A stretch of DNA of 64,000 nucleotides from Linanthus parryae (GCA_023055425.1 JALGPY010000012.1:14319922-14383921), one strand, 5' to 3'. Counted from the stretch's first letter, positions 11,208-24,279 are shown. Notes: a model not told the origin generated them from the sequence alone. Translations and numbers: made by a program.

Positions 11208-13730
11208 GGCCCGGACAGCTCACTTTTTGGGGTATTTTTTATGCTTTTTGGGGGTTATTTCGACATTTTGAAGGATTTTTAAATCCCAGAACCAACCAAC
11301 AAGTCCCCTAACACCCCAATTTGGATCAAACACTCCTTTTCTTCATCTTCTTCCTCTCCAACCCCTCAAGAACACCAACACACCCCAAACCCAAAACGCA
11401 TCCAAATCGCGAAGTTTTTGAGATAGTGAGCGGATTAACTCTTGAGCTTTTGAGATAGTGAGCGGATTGAGTGTGGGGGAATTCAAAGAGAAGATCTCCA
11501 AGAACTTAATCTTCCAATTCGTTGATTTGGAGGGGGATTCGGCCAAAGCTCAAAGAGGAACTTAAGACGAAGACACCGAGGAGCTTAAGGAGGTACTCAT
11601 GCCTTCACTAGCTCGTGTTTCCAAATAATTTGGTACAATTTTCTCTCTCTCGGATTTAATTCTTGCTTAGAAACTCTTAGGGTTTAATTCATTGAAAATT
11701 TTTACTTGCTCATACTTGGATTATTTGATATTTGTTTAGCTCACTCCGACTAGACCTCACGTGCACTCATTCCGACTAGACCCACCGGCCCTACGCTTGA
11801 GCAGCCGAGTCCTCTTTATTTCACCTTATATTTCGTTGAGGAAAATGAATCGCTTAAGTGTGGGGGAGTTTTTAGCTATCCGCTAGTTAGCCATTGCATA
11901 GCCTTGTTACATGTAGTTTAAAAGTCGTGTTTGCATGTAGATGTCGAGTCGGTTAGTTTTGCATGTGCACGTTTGTTTTATGCATTGTATATTATTGTTG
12001 AATTTTTATTTATTGAGTCCACCTACCATACTTTGTTTGTTAGTCGAGTTGGCCAGTTACATATAGTGTCATAAAAAAACAAAAAAAATTAAAAAAATAA
12101 GAAAAACCCTAAAAATTGAATTTTTTTGAGAAAGGGCAATTGAAGAGAGTAAACGTGGAGAGGGCTCAATGATAGTATTCCCTAGGTAGTATGAATATAT
12201 GAGGTGAGGCAGACACGCGAGAATCTGGAGTAGAAAGGCTATAGGGCCAATGCACTCAAGAATTGTGAGTAGTTGTCTTTCAAACTAGTTATCCTACTTG
12301 CGCTACACCACTGTCACTTAGGTAATCGTTAACCCTCCTCGTAGTGGCAACGGAACAGCTGTGCGAGTGATTGTTATGCGGACCTCACGTCCCGTCTCCA
12401 TCGCCCAGGTCCACTAGTTACCCCAATTTGATCCATTTACCCCTTTTATTCACAGCCTCTAGCCTAGGAAGCCGTTCCTTGTGACTTCTATCACTAGTTA
12501 TAATGGTCCCTTCCTATGCGTCATGATAGAGGGAGTTGAGTTAGGGAGGTTCGATGAGAGTGAGGTTATTTGATACATCTTGAGTGGAGACTCTTACATG
12601 TCATCTTTTGAGGGGAGGTGAGGGTGAGTTCGAGACGGCAGCACACTTCGGTGTGGCGGTGAGTCGTGTCCTTACACCACGATCATAGGTGGAGTGTCGT
12701 AGTGCGTGATAATTTTTCCGCACGTCATGGGGTGGGGGTTGGTTTATCTTATAGGAGGACGTGCTTGCACTTCATTCATATTTTATACATCTTCGGTGAT
12801 GAGGAGGATTGGTTGGAATTAGCACGTTTACACATTGACTACCGGGTTCGAGATATGCTTTACATCGAGTGTGGGGGTGTCGACATATATTTGACTATAT
12901 TAGTTGATTTGACACATTCCATCCCCACGTTATCTATATTGATTTGATCTCCTTGTATATTGTATCATCATTCGTGGCTCCATGTGCTTATTGAGAATGA
13001 AATTGAAATTGAAAAAAAAATAGATGAAAAAAAAAAGAAAGTTGAAAGTGAAATGGAATAGGGAGCCGGAAATTAAACTTCATGAAGATAGAGGAGATTA
13101 GCTATTGTTCAAGATCGCTTCTTCACATTTGTGGCCGCGAGAACGGCGTTACACCAGGATTGAGGGAATGAGGGTCGGAGTAGTTAGTTCGGTGGGGTTC
13201 CTTGGATTTTGGTGAGGGAGTGTAAGAATCGGGTTTTCTGAGTTGTACCATGACGTCTAGGACTGCGCTTCTAAATATCCTAGCCTACCCGTCCTAAGCT
13301 ATCAACAATTGAAACCCGTGGATAAATAACTCGGATGGTAAGTGCTAGAGATACGTTTGATGAGTGTGCGGAAGCAACTTATTTTGTGTTCGTGCCCGTT
13401 CTGTCTGACGAAACTGGCCGCAAGTTCTACCGATCACCAAAGTTATATAATATTCTAGGGAATGTGAGAGCCTTATGACATGCCGTTTTGTTCTTTGAGA
13501 TTGCCCAATCTCTACTAAAAAGAAAAAATATATTTTCTTTAATTCCTTGCATTGTCCATACTTGAGTTGCATTGTACATATCATGTAGTTGCATAGTCGT
13601 GTCTGTGTATATTGATTCGTGAGTCGTGTTCGCTAGCGGAAAGTTAAGTATGCAAAGTGGTGGGGTATGCATTGGTTTGGTTTTTGGTATGTATGCAATG
13701 TCTCAAGTGTGGGAGGTTTGTGCTTCATTG

Positions 13731-13768
13731 TTGCTCGAGACGAACAAGAGAGTAAGTGTGGGGGATTT
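13731..13768 (+). promoter_or_regulatory. Hairpin remnant and polypurine tract of Athila B
   Basis: TTGCTCGAGACGAACAA (13731-13747) is an imperfect version of the hairpin before the PPT of A and D. AAGTGTGGGGGATTT then runs to the LTR start at 13769. Confidence 0.7.
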
Positions 13769-15329
13769 TGATAGCACCTTTTAGGGGATATAATTCTTTA
13801 GAATTTACCACATGATAATAGGCATTTGAGAATGATTTGAGCCTAATGTTAGAGAATAAAGGTCGTTTTATCACTTTTTGTTCACCTTGTGCTATATTGT
13901 TAGTCCGGGCGTTTTCTATGCATATTTCATTGTTATTTGTCAAATATAATCTCTTGGTATGTTTTTTCATGTTGTTTTGGCAGGGACGGATGCTAATCGG
14001 TTGATAGGAGGCATGGAACGAACTTCGGAAACAACGGGAGCTCAAGTGGAGTGAAGAGAAGCCGAATTGGAGGAGCTTGGATGACCAGCTTGCACTATGT
14101 TGATCATAGCCGGAGTTCTACAACTCATTTGGGGGTTAGACCAGTTCCATATGAAAGTAGACTCAGAGAGCTTTCCATCGATAGGTTACGGAGCTAAATC
14201 GGAGTTCGGACGAAGAAGATATCGCGTTTTGAAGTCAAGAGCAAATTTCAGGGGGTTTTTGTGCAATTACTGAAGACTTTTGCGGGTTATGATTCATGGA
14301 CGACCTATGGACGAAAATCATCATCAATCACGCATAAAGGGAGTCAAGAAGAAGGAGGAGAGCAACGGGACACCATTGGAGAGCATCTTGGAGCTTGGGG
14401 ATTGCCCGGATTTGTCTATTCTTCGGAGATTTCACCGTTTGATCACTTCTTCTCTTCTCTTTCATTATCTATGGAGAAACTTGCGTGTATTTTCATTTCC
14501 ATGAGAAGATAGATTCTTTTCTAGGCTCTATGGAGAGCCTAGGGTTATGTTAGACTTTGTTTTTCCGGATTATTGAGATTGATACATGTTTTGGATTCAT
14601 GATTGTGATGATTCTTCAAGTCTTTTGGTGTATTGTTGAACTAGGCTTATTTACACACCCAAATTATGAGATAAATGACCATTACAGAAAGATTTTTCTT
14701 CATGATTATGTGTTCTTACTTAATGTTTAATCCATCTTAGTTATTGTTCATGTTTGATGCTTCAATCTTAGCAACAATGGAGTAGCTACCCGGAATTGCT
14801 AGTACTTAGGTGGAGTGCTTGAAAGAGACATGGCCTAGGGTGATAGAGAACATGAACACAATCCTTAATTAATGAGACTGAGAAGTGATTTGAACAGGAT
14901 TGGCCATTTGGTAGACGACAGTGGACCGACAGGACCTGTAGTAGACCGTGACGTAGGACTGCGTGAGATCGAGAGAAGATCGTAGTGACTAGTTACCTGG
15001 CATAACTGAGTTAGGATTAGCGTGTTTCAATACAGTATCCGGAAATTGTCTACATCCCTAGGTGATCTAGAGATTTCCTAGTTTATCCGTATTTGTGTAA
15101 TAAAATAAAAAATACAAAAAGATTAGTTTAGTTGTTATTTAATTTCAGTTACTTGTTTGTGGGTGATGCCTTAGTTAATCACAATTCTTCGTCCTGTCAC
15201 AGTACTCTAAGTTAATAACTAATTAAATAGTCTCAAGCTTTTCCTTGTGGGATCGATAACTCGGGGTTGAAATACTACCCTATATTACTTGAACCGTGCA
15301 CTTGCGGTAACACGTAAGAATTCGTGTCA
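13769..15329 (+). repeat. 3' LTR of Athila B
   Basis: It starts TGATAGCACC and ends TTCGTGTCA, colinear with the 5' LTR along its length (1561 against 1559 bp), with scattered substitutions. GTGGT follows at 15330-15334. Confidence 0.93.
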
Positions 15330-15334
15330 GTGGT

Positions 15335-16239
15335 ACCAAGGGAACACTCAAAGGAGGATCACTGAAAGTGTTCTGTACTTGATATATTTGGTTATGCATG
15401 GTTATGAGATTGATCTTTCGAAGATTGTGATGGAACACATGCTGGCTATCCAAACTAATCAGAGGAAACACCACTTGCCATATGGCGATTTTCTCTCCTC
15501 ATTCTTCCAGCATTTTGAAATCCCAAATGATAGGGAAGAGATTATTACTTCTGGGTTTGGTATGCTTACTGAGAAAGCATTTGAGAAGACTGGTGAATAC
15601 CAGGGCTAAGACTTGGAAGCTATACTCAGAATTGATAGAAGAAGAGTTGAGTTCCAAGAAATTTCTCAAACCCAAAACCTTGACCCCTACTTCAAGCAAA
15701 ACCTCTTAGCCTCAAGATAACACCTTGATCCTTCAGAAGCTAGATGGACTTCAGATGGACATTGATGAAATGAAGGAGAATCAACATGGGTTTGATACTG
15801 ATCTTAGGCAGGTAAAGTACTTGGTTGAAAACATCTTCAGAAGCATGACAGTGTTTGATTTGCCTGAAGAAGTCTCTCAAGATGCAGAGGGTACTTAAAA
15901 GGTTTATTCAGCCAAGGATCTGCTCAGTGAACACTCAACTCAGGATGGGGCTGCTCATGTAAATGATAAAGGAAAGCAGGTGGTTGATGAACAAGTGGAT
16001 GAAGATCAAGAGGAAGAAGTTAACAGTCCAGATTCAGGACATTGCTTATAAATCTCAAGAAGAAGAAATCTAAGAAGAAAACTGTTCCAGAAATTGTGAC
16101 TGCTGCTGATCTATTTGAGGGAGAACGTGAAGCTGGTAAGGATGTGACTCAACAAGAAGAAGAACAGGTTGACGGTGATCAGGGAAATTTTCAGGAAGAA
16201 GATGCAGAGCAGCAAGGAGATGAAGACCCAACCCCTTAA
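15335..16239 (+). pseudogene. SIRE env-like ORF, C-terminal part, broken
   Basis: After the insertion the sense continues as TESVLYLIYLVMHGYEIDLS and HHLPYGDFLSSFFQHFEIPN, with a stop at about 15607. Later pieces lie in shifted frames. The last readable block (16042-16239) is Lys-rich then Glu/Gln-rich (KKKKSKKKT, QQEEEQVDGDQGN) and ends at 16239. The HLPYGxFLS motif and the charged tail fit the Sirevirus env-like ORF of unknown function. Several frameshifts and stops make it non-functional. Confidence 0.65.
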
Positions 16240-16264
16240 CTCTTGCCTACTCTTTCTACTCCTT

Positions 16265-16299
16265 TTCAAGCCCTTGAAATCCTTTCCAAAGTCTTGAAA
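16265..16299 (+). repeat. SIRE palindrome pair near the 3' polypurine tract
   Basis: TTCAAGCCCTTGAA and TTCCAAAGTCTTGAA start about 19 bp apart, just after the end of the env-like ORF. They are the same family as the cluster at 5456. Confidence 0.8.
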
Positions 16300-16379
16300 A
16301 TTTCATCTTTTCAAACAGTCTTTTAAAAGTTTTCCAAAAACACTGAGCCAACATCTCATCATTCTTATTTTATGAAAGT

Positions 16380-16395
16380 AAAAAAGGGGGGAGAA
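16380..16395 (+). promoter_or_regulatory. Polypurine tract of the SIRE element
   Basis: AAAAAAGGGGGGAGAA is a strong plus-strand primer candidate. A second candidate, TTAGGGGGAGTTT, lies near 16728. Multiple PPT-like tracts are known in Sireviruses. Confidence 0.65.
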
Positions 16396-16643
16396 ATTTA
16401 GGGCTTTATTTGTTTATTTGCTTAGTAGGAGATCTGACCTGGTTTGGTTTTTGGTCTGTAGAATTATCTGGACTTTGATGTTTTGTGCTATTTTCAGCAA
16501 GTTATTAAGTTGCATTTATTTTGGATATCATGCGCTATAATTGACTGTACTAAATGCAAATCAGTATTTTTTTTCAGAAACATAGTATCAAACAGATTGT
16601 GGTTTTGTCTTTTATCAAGGAGAGATTGTAAGTTCAATTCAGT

Positions 16644-16703
16644 TTCAAGACTTGAAATAGCTAGACTATTTCAAGGCCTTGAAACAGCTTTCAAAACCTT
16701 GAA
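16644..16703 (+). repeat. SIRE palindrome cluster, third location
   Basis: TTCAAGACTTGAA, TTCAAGGCCTTGAA and TTCAAAACCTTGAA start at about 16644, 16670 and 16690. Confidence 0.8.
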
Positions 16704-16960
16704 CTGACTATGCTTTATATGCATGAACTTAGGGGGAGTTTCTGACCTTGATTCAACTCCTAAACCCATGTGCTTGATTTGTTGATACTTGATGATGAAT
16801 GACAAAGAAGTTTGACACATTTAACAGTATCTAATCCATCTGTTTGACACAGTTTTTCAGTGAAATTTTGTTTCCTATTTTATAGGATTTATTTCCTAAC
16901 CTAAGTTTTGCAGGAAGGGAAATCCTGTGACGATTTGATTCTGTTATCAATCCTGCTATG

Positions 16961-18103
16961 TGATAACTCGCATATAGGATTTATATGTGAGCTTATATTA
17001 GAGTGTCTTCGGGACAAATTATCATAAGATTGATCATGTTCTAGCCAACAAAACCTTTGTATTATGCAAAAGAGGAATTTGAGCTTAAGTGTGTAATCCG
17101 GGCGTTTTTCAGGGATTATTTTGATGTTATTGGCGAATATAATCTCTTTGTATGGATGTTCATGTTGTATTGACAGGAACGGATGCTTAGCGATTGATTA
17201 GAGACATGGAACGAACTTCGGAAACAAAGAAACGCTCAAGCGCAGTGAAGAGACGTAAAGTTGGAGAAGCTAGAATGAATAGTGTTAACTCTTCTGAATA
17301 TAGCTTGAGTTCTACAAGGAATTTGGGAGTGAGACCAGTTCCAAATGAAAGTAAACTTCAAGATCTTTCCAACGATAGGTCACGGAGCCAAAACAAAGTC
17401 CGGATGAAAGAGTTATGGCCTTGCAAAGTTGAAGCAGATATTGAGAAGTTGCTGTGTGCGTATATATGCACAGCCACATGCGTATATACGCACACAGCAA
17501 GCTAAAAAACGTATTTTGGCTAAGAAAATGATGCTGGAAGTCCCTGTCTGCGTATATACGCACACAACAGACAAAGGGGGACATTCTGGCAGCAGTTTGA
17601 GCATTGTGTGAGTATATACGCACAAGCCTGTGCTGTGCGTATATACGCACAGAGGGAGTTTTATACGCACACAAGAAAGATCCAGGCAGCGCTGTGTGCG
17701 TATATACGCACAGGCTTCTGCACATATACGCACAACGAGGAGAGAAACTGAAACTGACAGCCACTACGTGCGTATATACGCACATGCATCCTGCGTATAT
17801 ACGCACAGTTATGACTTTTTCTAAGGCGGTGGAGCAGTGGCAGTTTCGTTATTTCAGTCACATCGTTCCGGGAACGTTCCAGCACTTATTAAGACATGTC
17901 TAGAGCTTTCTTGTGATATACAACACAACAACAACACACGTAAGGAGAAGTCTTAGCATCCCCGGAGAGCACGGAAGCGCGAATCCAGATTTCGAGACAC
18001 TCGTGCTCTTCTTATCTCTTTTTTCAAAAACTGTGTTATTTTCGCTATGAATTTCAGTAGCTAAACCTTTTACCTAGGTTCTCGGTGAACCTAGGGTTTC
18101 GTA
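16961..18103 (+). repeat. 5' LTR of Athila C, left part
   Basis: It runs from TGATAACTCGC to GGGTTTCGTA, where the Angela element enters; the last five bases TCGTA are duplicated at 26307. It contains TAATCCGGGCGTTTTTC near 17094, the block CCAACGATAGGTCACGGAGC at about 17369-17388 and a palindrome array (17455-17809). Confidence 0.92.
17455..17809 (+). repeat. Palindrome array, unit TGTGCGTATATACGCACA
   Basis: About ten copies of an 18-bp palindrome, some partial, start near 17455, 17479, 17549, 17609, 17636, 17660, 17697, 17719, 17769 and 17792. Most form pairs 22-27 bp apart, and the groups are 60-72 bp apart. The array recurs in the 3' LTR (33092-33421), and two units lie inside the element at 30121. 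Confidence 0.9.
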
Positions 18104-18536
18104 TGTAGGGTTTTGATTCATGGATTCCACAACGGAAGCATAAACAAACATAAAACCATGCAAAACCCTCCAAGGATCACAAGTCAAGAGACATAACGAT
18201 GGTAAGGGTTAGAAATCATAAACACACCTTTGGGTTCTCCTTGATGACTTCAAACGCGAATAGTGTCACGTCTCTATGGTTGATCCACGCCTAGAGGTGA
18301 GATCTAGACCCTCCAATTCCCTTGTGCTAGCTAGGAAGAATGGAGGAGGAAGAAGGAATCGCCAACAATGGAGTGCCAAAGGTGGGGCGGCACCTTTAGG
18401 CCGACGGGTAGGGGGCGGAAATCCCTAGGGGGGTTCGGCCCTCTATGGGACTTTCTCTCTCCTTGCTTTGTTCTCTCCTTACTTTTATCAAATAGATGTG
18501 TATGTGTAGAGAGATAAAAATAAGCTAGGAGTGTTC

Positions 18537-18544
18537 TTTATATA
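18537..18544 (-). promoter_or_regulatory. TATA box in the Angela-type LTR (also 25178-25185)
   Basis: TATATAAA on the minus strand, identical in both LTRs. It lies 82 bp downstream of the near-palindromic repeats. Activity is inferred. Confidence 0.55.
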
Positions 18545-18626
18545 GTCCAACAACTCCTTGTCCTACTACATAAAGAACCCCTCATAATCCTACTCAAGTT
18601 CGGATTAGTCCCTTTTGCAAAATAGT

Positions 18627-18736
18627 CCTTATCATGTCAATACATGGATTAGTTCTTATTTGCAAATAATCCTAATCATGTCTCTACATGAATTAGGCCA
18701 CCTTGGCAAATCCTAATCATGTCTATACATGGATTA
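18627..18736 (-). repeat. Near-palindromic repeat trio in the Angela-type LTR (also 25268-25377)
   Basis: Three units of the form CCTAATCATGTCTATACATG followed by GATTAG start at about 18627, 18671 and 18712, 41-44 bp apart. Each is an imperfect inverted repeat (CTAATC-ATGT against ACATGGATTAG). Confidence 0.75.
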
Positions 18737-19665
18737 GTCCAACTTGCATATTAGTCCTACTAAGTTAGCAAGTTGTTGCGATTTGATCCTTCTAATTAAT
18801 TAATCATATTAATTAATTATTTCCCATGTCTAGTTCATCCCTATATGGCGTGTGACCCCATAGGTTCTATTTAGTTGGTAGTAACAATTTACTAATATGG
18901 AGCGGTCTCTAGCAAGACATCCATTCTAGCCAACAAATAGAATAGTCATCATGACAAACCTTGTGCAAGTAATTGTCTCATCCCTTTGTCCCAATATCCG
19001 GATTGGACACGAGACATACAAGTCACACTCGTATATCCAATCCATAGTTTCTCGATCCTGGGAATAGCCTTATTCGTGCAAATAACATCAATATCCTATA
19101 TTGATTTATTTGAGTCTGGCCAGACTTTCTATAAGCACTATCCCTCGAGTGGCCTAGGATATTTGCTCCCGTTATGTGGGTGGGACAAATCCTATCTACG
19201 TCCACTACGATCTCTAAGCTTGCTTCTCATTGTATCCAGTACACGCCTTTATAACTACCCAGTTACGGTGTAGCGTTTAACGCTACCAAAATCACAATAA
19301 TCCACAACTAGAATATCTAGTGACTTCAAGTCTAAGGATGACAATACCATTGCACCGCGAGAAGCGCTTGTGACTTAACATAACGTGTATGTAGCCTTCT
19401 CGGAGATGGGTCAACCCAGTATGCCATTACTCCTAATGCATACACATGTGTTGGATCATGATATCTCCATATCAATCCAACCCCATACTAGTCTATAGAT
19501 GATTGTCCTATTAATCATTATAATTGACTAGGGATATTTAAGAATATAACACTTATATTCTAAGGACTTCATTCATGTTAACATATCTCCATATCGATAA
19601 CATAATGAATCGTAAATCCATAAATGTCACAATTAATTGATTGCCTCTAGGGCACAATTCCAACA

Positions 19666-19676
19666 GTCTCCCACTT
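19666..19676 (-). promoter_or_regulatory. Polypurine tract of the Angela-type element
   Basis: On the minus strand AAGTGGGAGAC directly precedes TGTTGG of the 3' LTR, the usual Copia junction. Confidence 0.85.
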
Positions 19677-20499
19677 GCACTAGAGTCAATCTCCTGCATC
19701 ATATGCCTATTGATCTAGCGCAGCCTTCCACGCTTACGCTGCGTATGGGGCGAGACAAATGCTAGCACCTTGCAAATATTCACATCTCCTCCATCAACAA
19801 TTTGATTGAGATTGAATATTCTGAATAAATGCATCTTATGCATTAATTTACTCAGTCCTCTATGTTAGAATCAGTGACTGAATCTTGCCTGGAACCTTTC
19901 CAGCTCACAGTCGCTCCCACTAAGGCAAAACTCAAAAATTTGACTTATAATCTGAAATCTTCTTTGTCAGATTTGAAGTTCGCATCACTGTAACCCCTTA
20001 CAGCAAACTCTTCATATTATCTATTTATCAATAATTCATCCTTAGTGCTTCTCAAGTACTAAAGGATAATCTTGATATATTATCCAGTGACTCTCACCCG
20101 GATATGACTGGTATCTTTGTGTCATGCTTTATGACACGTCTGGCCTAGTACATATCATGGCGTATCTCGTGAATCTAATTCATACGGTCCATTCCCAATC
20201 TAATTGGTAAGACAATTAGCCTTCTAAAGACTAATTCCATGTGACATGGGTAAGAATCAATATTCTTTTCACGTTTGAACCATTTCAACACCTTTGTCAA
20301 TTTATGTACTATGACCTAAGCTATACAACCATCTTGATCTACCTCAATAGATCTTCACAAGTTGTTTCGCTTAAGTCTACCATTAGAAAGTCAACTCCCT
20401 AGTCAATCTACGTAAGACTGCCAAGTAGGGGCAACATTCCCAATGATTAAGTATGTCTCCACATACAAGACCAGAAAAATAACTATGCTCCCACTAACC

Positions 20500-20860
20500 T
20501 TCTTATAAACACAAGTCTCATCTTCAATTTTGATGGAATCAAACTCCTTTGATTACATCATCCATTTGAAGAGTCCAACTCCTAGAAGCTTGACCCAATC
20601 TATAAATAGATTGCTACAAGCAAGATGCGAATGGATTTAAGCATCACAATTGGGGAAAGATTTCGTCATAGTCTATACTATGAACTCACATGAAATCCCT
20701 TTCCTACCAACTTTCCCTTAAAGTTAATCATATTACCATCCATGTTGGTTTCCTCATAACCCACTTGCACCCTATGGGTCCTACCCTTCAGGTGGTTCCA
20801 CCAAAGTCTATACTTTGTTGGTATACATGGATTCCATATCGTATCTCATGGCTTCAAGCC
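20500..20860 (-). pseudogene. Angela-type reverse transcriptase remnant
   Basis: On the minus strand, about 20840 down to 20740 reads PIGCKWVMRKPTWM, matching the Copia RT entry motif (GCKWxxKxK). SIDYDEIFPQL near 20690-20650 matches the YDExFSPV block, and QMDD near 20585 the WQMDV block. The pieces are separated by stops and frameshifts. Order and direction agree with integrase lying upstream at 21130-21860. Confidence 0.75.
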
Positions 20861-21129
20861 ATTTCTGAGAGTATGACCACACGTGGCCATTTCATAGGTT
20901 GTAGGCTCATCTCGATGAGCAATATATCAGGGGTTATGAGAAATCCTTATTTCTCTAGTCCCTTGACATATCCTACCTGACCTACGAGGTTCTTGTGTTA
21001 TTTGAGTAGGTTGCTCCACAACACCTTGTGATCCTGCTCATGTTCCATCAAACGGATCAATGTTCTATTGTGGTTTTTGAACTTTTCAAGTTCTACTGTC
21101 CTCCCACTGTTTCTTTTAGAGACAATCTC

Positions 21130-21860
21130 TACCTAGAAACACTGTGGTTCGAGAAACAAACAGTTTGTTCTCGATTGGGTTGTAGAAATAATATCCTTTT
21201 CAGGATATCCCACAAAACATCTATCCGACTTGGGTCTAAGTTTATTTGTAAACTCTTTTACATAAACTTCATAACCCCAAATCTTTATGAATGACATACT
21301 AGGACACTTTCCTAGTCCATATCTCATATGGCGTTATTCATAATCCGTTTTTGATGGAACAAGGTTAAGGGCGAAATTTGCTGTAATTAGAACATAGCCC
21401 CAAAAGTAAACTGGAAGTTCCGTTTGACTCATCATGGACCCAACCGTGTCCTACAAGGTCCGAAATCTCCTCTTAGACACGCCAAACCCATGTGGCGTGC
21501 TAGGTGGAGCGAGTTTTGGATCATATCCAACACTCTCATAGATTGTTGTCAAACTCTTGGCTCAAGTACTCTCCTCTATGATCCAATCGTAGAGCCTAAA
21601 TACTTTTGCCAAGCAGGTTCTCTACTTCATTCCTGAATACTTTGAACAATTCAAAGGATTCTGATTTGTTTCTTCCTAAGATACACAAATCCATATTTAC
21701 CTGATCCCATCAGTAAATATGATGAAGTACTGAAAACCATCTTTAACATTTGTGCTTAGTGGCCTTCATACATCGATATGTATGATTCCCAAAAGATCAT
21801 ATCTTTGCCTAATAAGTCTTACATGTCTCATATGATTCAATAATCAAATGAGTTTCAGAA
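21130..21860 (-). pseudogene. Angela-type integrase remnant
   Basis: Reading down the minus strand: DLLGIIHIDV (first catalytic Asp region), a short deletion, KYGFVYLRKKQIRI, FRNEVENLLGKSI, ALRLDHRGEYLSQEFDNNL (region of the second Asp), then after stops KIWGYEVYVK and DRCFVGYPEK (Copia block after integrase). The motif order is that of Copia integrase, which would join the cDNA to chromosomal DNA. Many stops and missing blocks show it is not functional. Confidence 0.85.
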
Positions 21861-24279
21861 ATCCATCCTCATGGGGTTCTAGATATGTATCTCTTATTTA
21901 TGGGGCCTAAACGATAATGCTAAAGATAAGTGAAGTTCATATCATTATATGCAAACCTCTAGGTATCAATGTTATAGATGAAATTATCATGATCATGGAT
22001 ATAGAATCCATTTAGACAAAATTGCATTACAATAATGCATATCATAATAAATGGAACAACATTTGTCCTTTATTATGATAAGGAGTTTTCTTGTCCAAAC
22101 AAAAAACTTTGATAATGTCCCTACTCATAGCTAGGACATGATCGTTTTTGTCTAATTCATGAACAATTTCTTAAAGGTAGAAATAATTTCCTGCGGCTTA
22201 TTTAGCAACCCTTTGCTTTATAGCCCCACGTGTAGGATTATTTCTTCCTTATCCAATTGTCTTCGTCTCTTGAGATCCTCCACATTTCTATAAATGTGAG
22301 ATCCTCATCTAGTATCATATACTTATGATGATGAGATAGACACATTGATTTATATAACAAAAATACCCAAATCGGAACTCATAATTCCTTTAATATTTAC
22401 TTCCATATACTTTGGGTAGTCTCTCTTCCTCTACACCACCTATGGGACTTCGAGGCAACTCGGTTTTAGCAACAGGCTTGCTTTATACCCATGGGTTCGG
22501 CGCAAATCATTTGCCCTTACCCATGCTATTAACAGTTTTTGCCCATGCCCATTATGAGTGTTTTGTTTAGTGATTTTTCAATCATATTGAGTAAATCAAC
22601 TTTAAAACAAAACTATAATTGCATCCAATGCAATTCTTGGTCCACTTGGGTGAATAAACTTTTATTCTTTATCTATCTCATATATAATGCATATTCACTA
22701 ATGTTTCAATCATATTGAATTAGTATATTTGCATAACCCAAAGTAGAGCAACACTTCAAACCTTTCATGTCTAGCTCCCTCTTTTGAAAGAGCTTCTTTC
22801 AATGTATGATCATATCACACTTCTCCATGTCTCTCTTCTTGCTTCCAAAGCTCAGATTTCATGGCAGCTAACATGAGGCAAGTCACAACCAAAGAACCAT
22901 TCTTTGGTGTTCCTTCCATTAGGTTTTAGTGTGTTTTGGTAGTTGGTAGGAAGAGAACTTTATGTTCTACTATGTACAACAATTTCTCTTTTATTTGAGA
23001 ACAATTCTCAATTTTTATACCAGTCTAGGAAATAGATAGAGTCGCGTTTTATTTGTTTAATGCCATGGGTATTCAACATAATAGGATTATGCAAAGTTTG
23101 TGACGTATAACTATATTCAACAAGGATTTAAATTGTCAAATATAGCTCCCACTATTTTACTACGGATTAATAACCCTCAAGATATTAATGCGGAAAATAT
23201 CCTTATATTTTCTAGTGGGCCAAGATCCATGTTTCGTCTCCTTATGAGCTTGCTTTGGCAAGTCCCCCATAATTTGACTACTTTAGGTAGGAACAATTCC
23301 AATTGCATCCCTTATGCAACTCTTGGTTCAATTGGGCAAATAACTCCTTATTTATCCATCCATATGGATAATCCCAATTGATTGCCTCTAGGTTTCTTAA
23401 TCATATTAATAGCCCAGTTGTGTTCAACCTCTTATTTAAACAATTGCACATTGTTACGTGCCATCGCATTCCATCATTATGAACCAAGTCGCCATGCTTT
23501 GGCACGCACGAACTTGATAAATAATGATGATCATGAGTGTTTAAATAACGAGAAGGCAAGAACACAATATTTGAATTTTGAGGGATTTTTAAATTCAATT
23601 TTAATTGTTTTGTTGATCAATATCAACTAATCTATCTATTTGAGTTTAGGCACAACTCCAAATAATAGATCTGGGTTGTCTAATTATCTTATTATCCTAA
23701 TTGCATGCATCATCCATACACCAACCACAAAATAATAAGACAATAAAGTAAACAACCACAAAACAGAAATTAAACGTGATGTGGATATGGCCTTTTCTAG
23801 ACTAAGATAATTCCAAGCCAATGGAATTATCTATGAACCCTAAAAGCAAACACATCTCCATGCGTCTTGATCTTTTGGTCCATCCTTCATAGTCTTGTGG
23901 AATGCTCCATGCTCCATGCTCCATCTTTTGTGGCTCCTTTTGGCTTTGGGCTTCTTTTCTTCAATCTTGGCTAACAATCTACTTTATCTAGCACTAGCTA
24001 ACTTCTATACTAAATAAAATAAATCTCACAAGTTGAGAAAAAAAGGCACGCAGGCCATAAAACCCTAATTAATTATTACAATTAATTGATCAGCTCGCAG
24101 GCCGTAAAACCAAACCACAAAATTAAACATCCACATCAAACCACATCCTAAGGCCATATCCAATCACCATGCGATTTGCACATAAACAGTTAAAATCCAA
24201 TTTTAACGCGCTTGGTCAATTTTAATTGATTTTAGGATGTTCTAGGGTTAAAACGGTCCATGGGCCCAACAATTCAATT

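Larger units (their letters stand above)
10545..13768 (+). other. Athila B 3' non-coding region
   Basis: No credible gene in 3.2 kb. It holds a palindrome array (11054-11207), a region at 11281-11640 in the place of the extra ORF leader, and AGTGTGGGGG tracts at about 11858 and 12869. It also has an A-rich run at 12070-12120, AACAGCTGTGCGAG near 12353, GTGGCCGCGAGAACGGC at 13131-13147, and the hairpin GAGATTGCCCAATCTC at 13497-13512. The extra ORF present in A and D is not recognisable. Confidence 0.7.
6671..15329 (+). mobile_element. Athila B: complete but pol-less (Gag-PR only) element
   Basis: Two LTRs (6671-8229 and 13769-15329) are flanked by the 5-bp duplication GTGGT (6666-6670 and 15330-15334). 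Inside are a primer-site remnant, a gag-protease frame with five stops, and directly after it the conserved post-pol motif. RT, RNase H and integrase are missing. No extra ORF is recognisable, but the 3' non-coding module and PPT are kept. The LTRs differ at roughly eight of the first 150 positions by eye, so this is not a recent insertion. It splits the env-like ORF of the SIRE element. Confidence 0.93.
15330..16960 (+). mobile_element. SIRE-type Copia, segment 2
   Basis: This resumes the SIRE element after Athila B. It holds the rest of the env-like ORF, a palindrome cluster, an AAAAAAGGGGGGAGAA polypurine tract (16380-16395), a second cluster, a second tract TTAGGGGGAGTTT near 16728, and what is probably the beginning of the 3' LTR (start uncertain, perhaps near 16743 or 16780). 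It is cut at 16960 by Athila C. Confidence 0.75.
18104..19665 (-). repeat. 3' LTR of the Angela-type element
   Basis: TGTAGGGTTT to TTCCAACA on the plus strand. On the minus strand it holds a TATA box (TATATAAA, 18537-18544) with three near-palindromic repeats upstream of it (18627-18736). Confidence 0.93.

Noticed and set aside
17312..17903. Open frames with repeated VYTHT, VRIYA and YIRT peptides, on both strands
   Set aside because: They are translations of the palindrome array, which has few stops in several frames. There is no separate coding evidence. The same applies to 32966-33561.
18986..19273. 95-codon frame, repeated at 25627-25914
   Set aside because: It is repeated only because it lies in the two Angela LTRs; a regulatory region is a better explanation.
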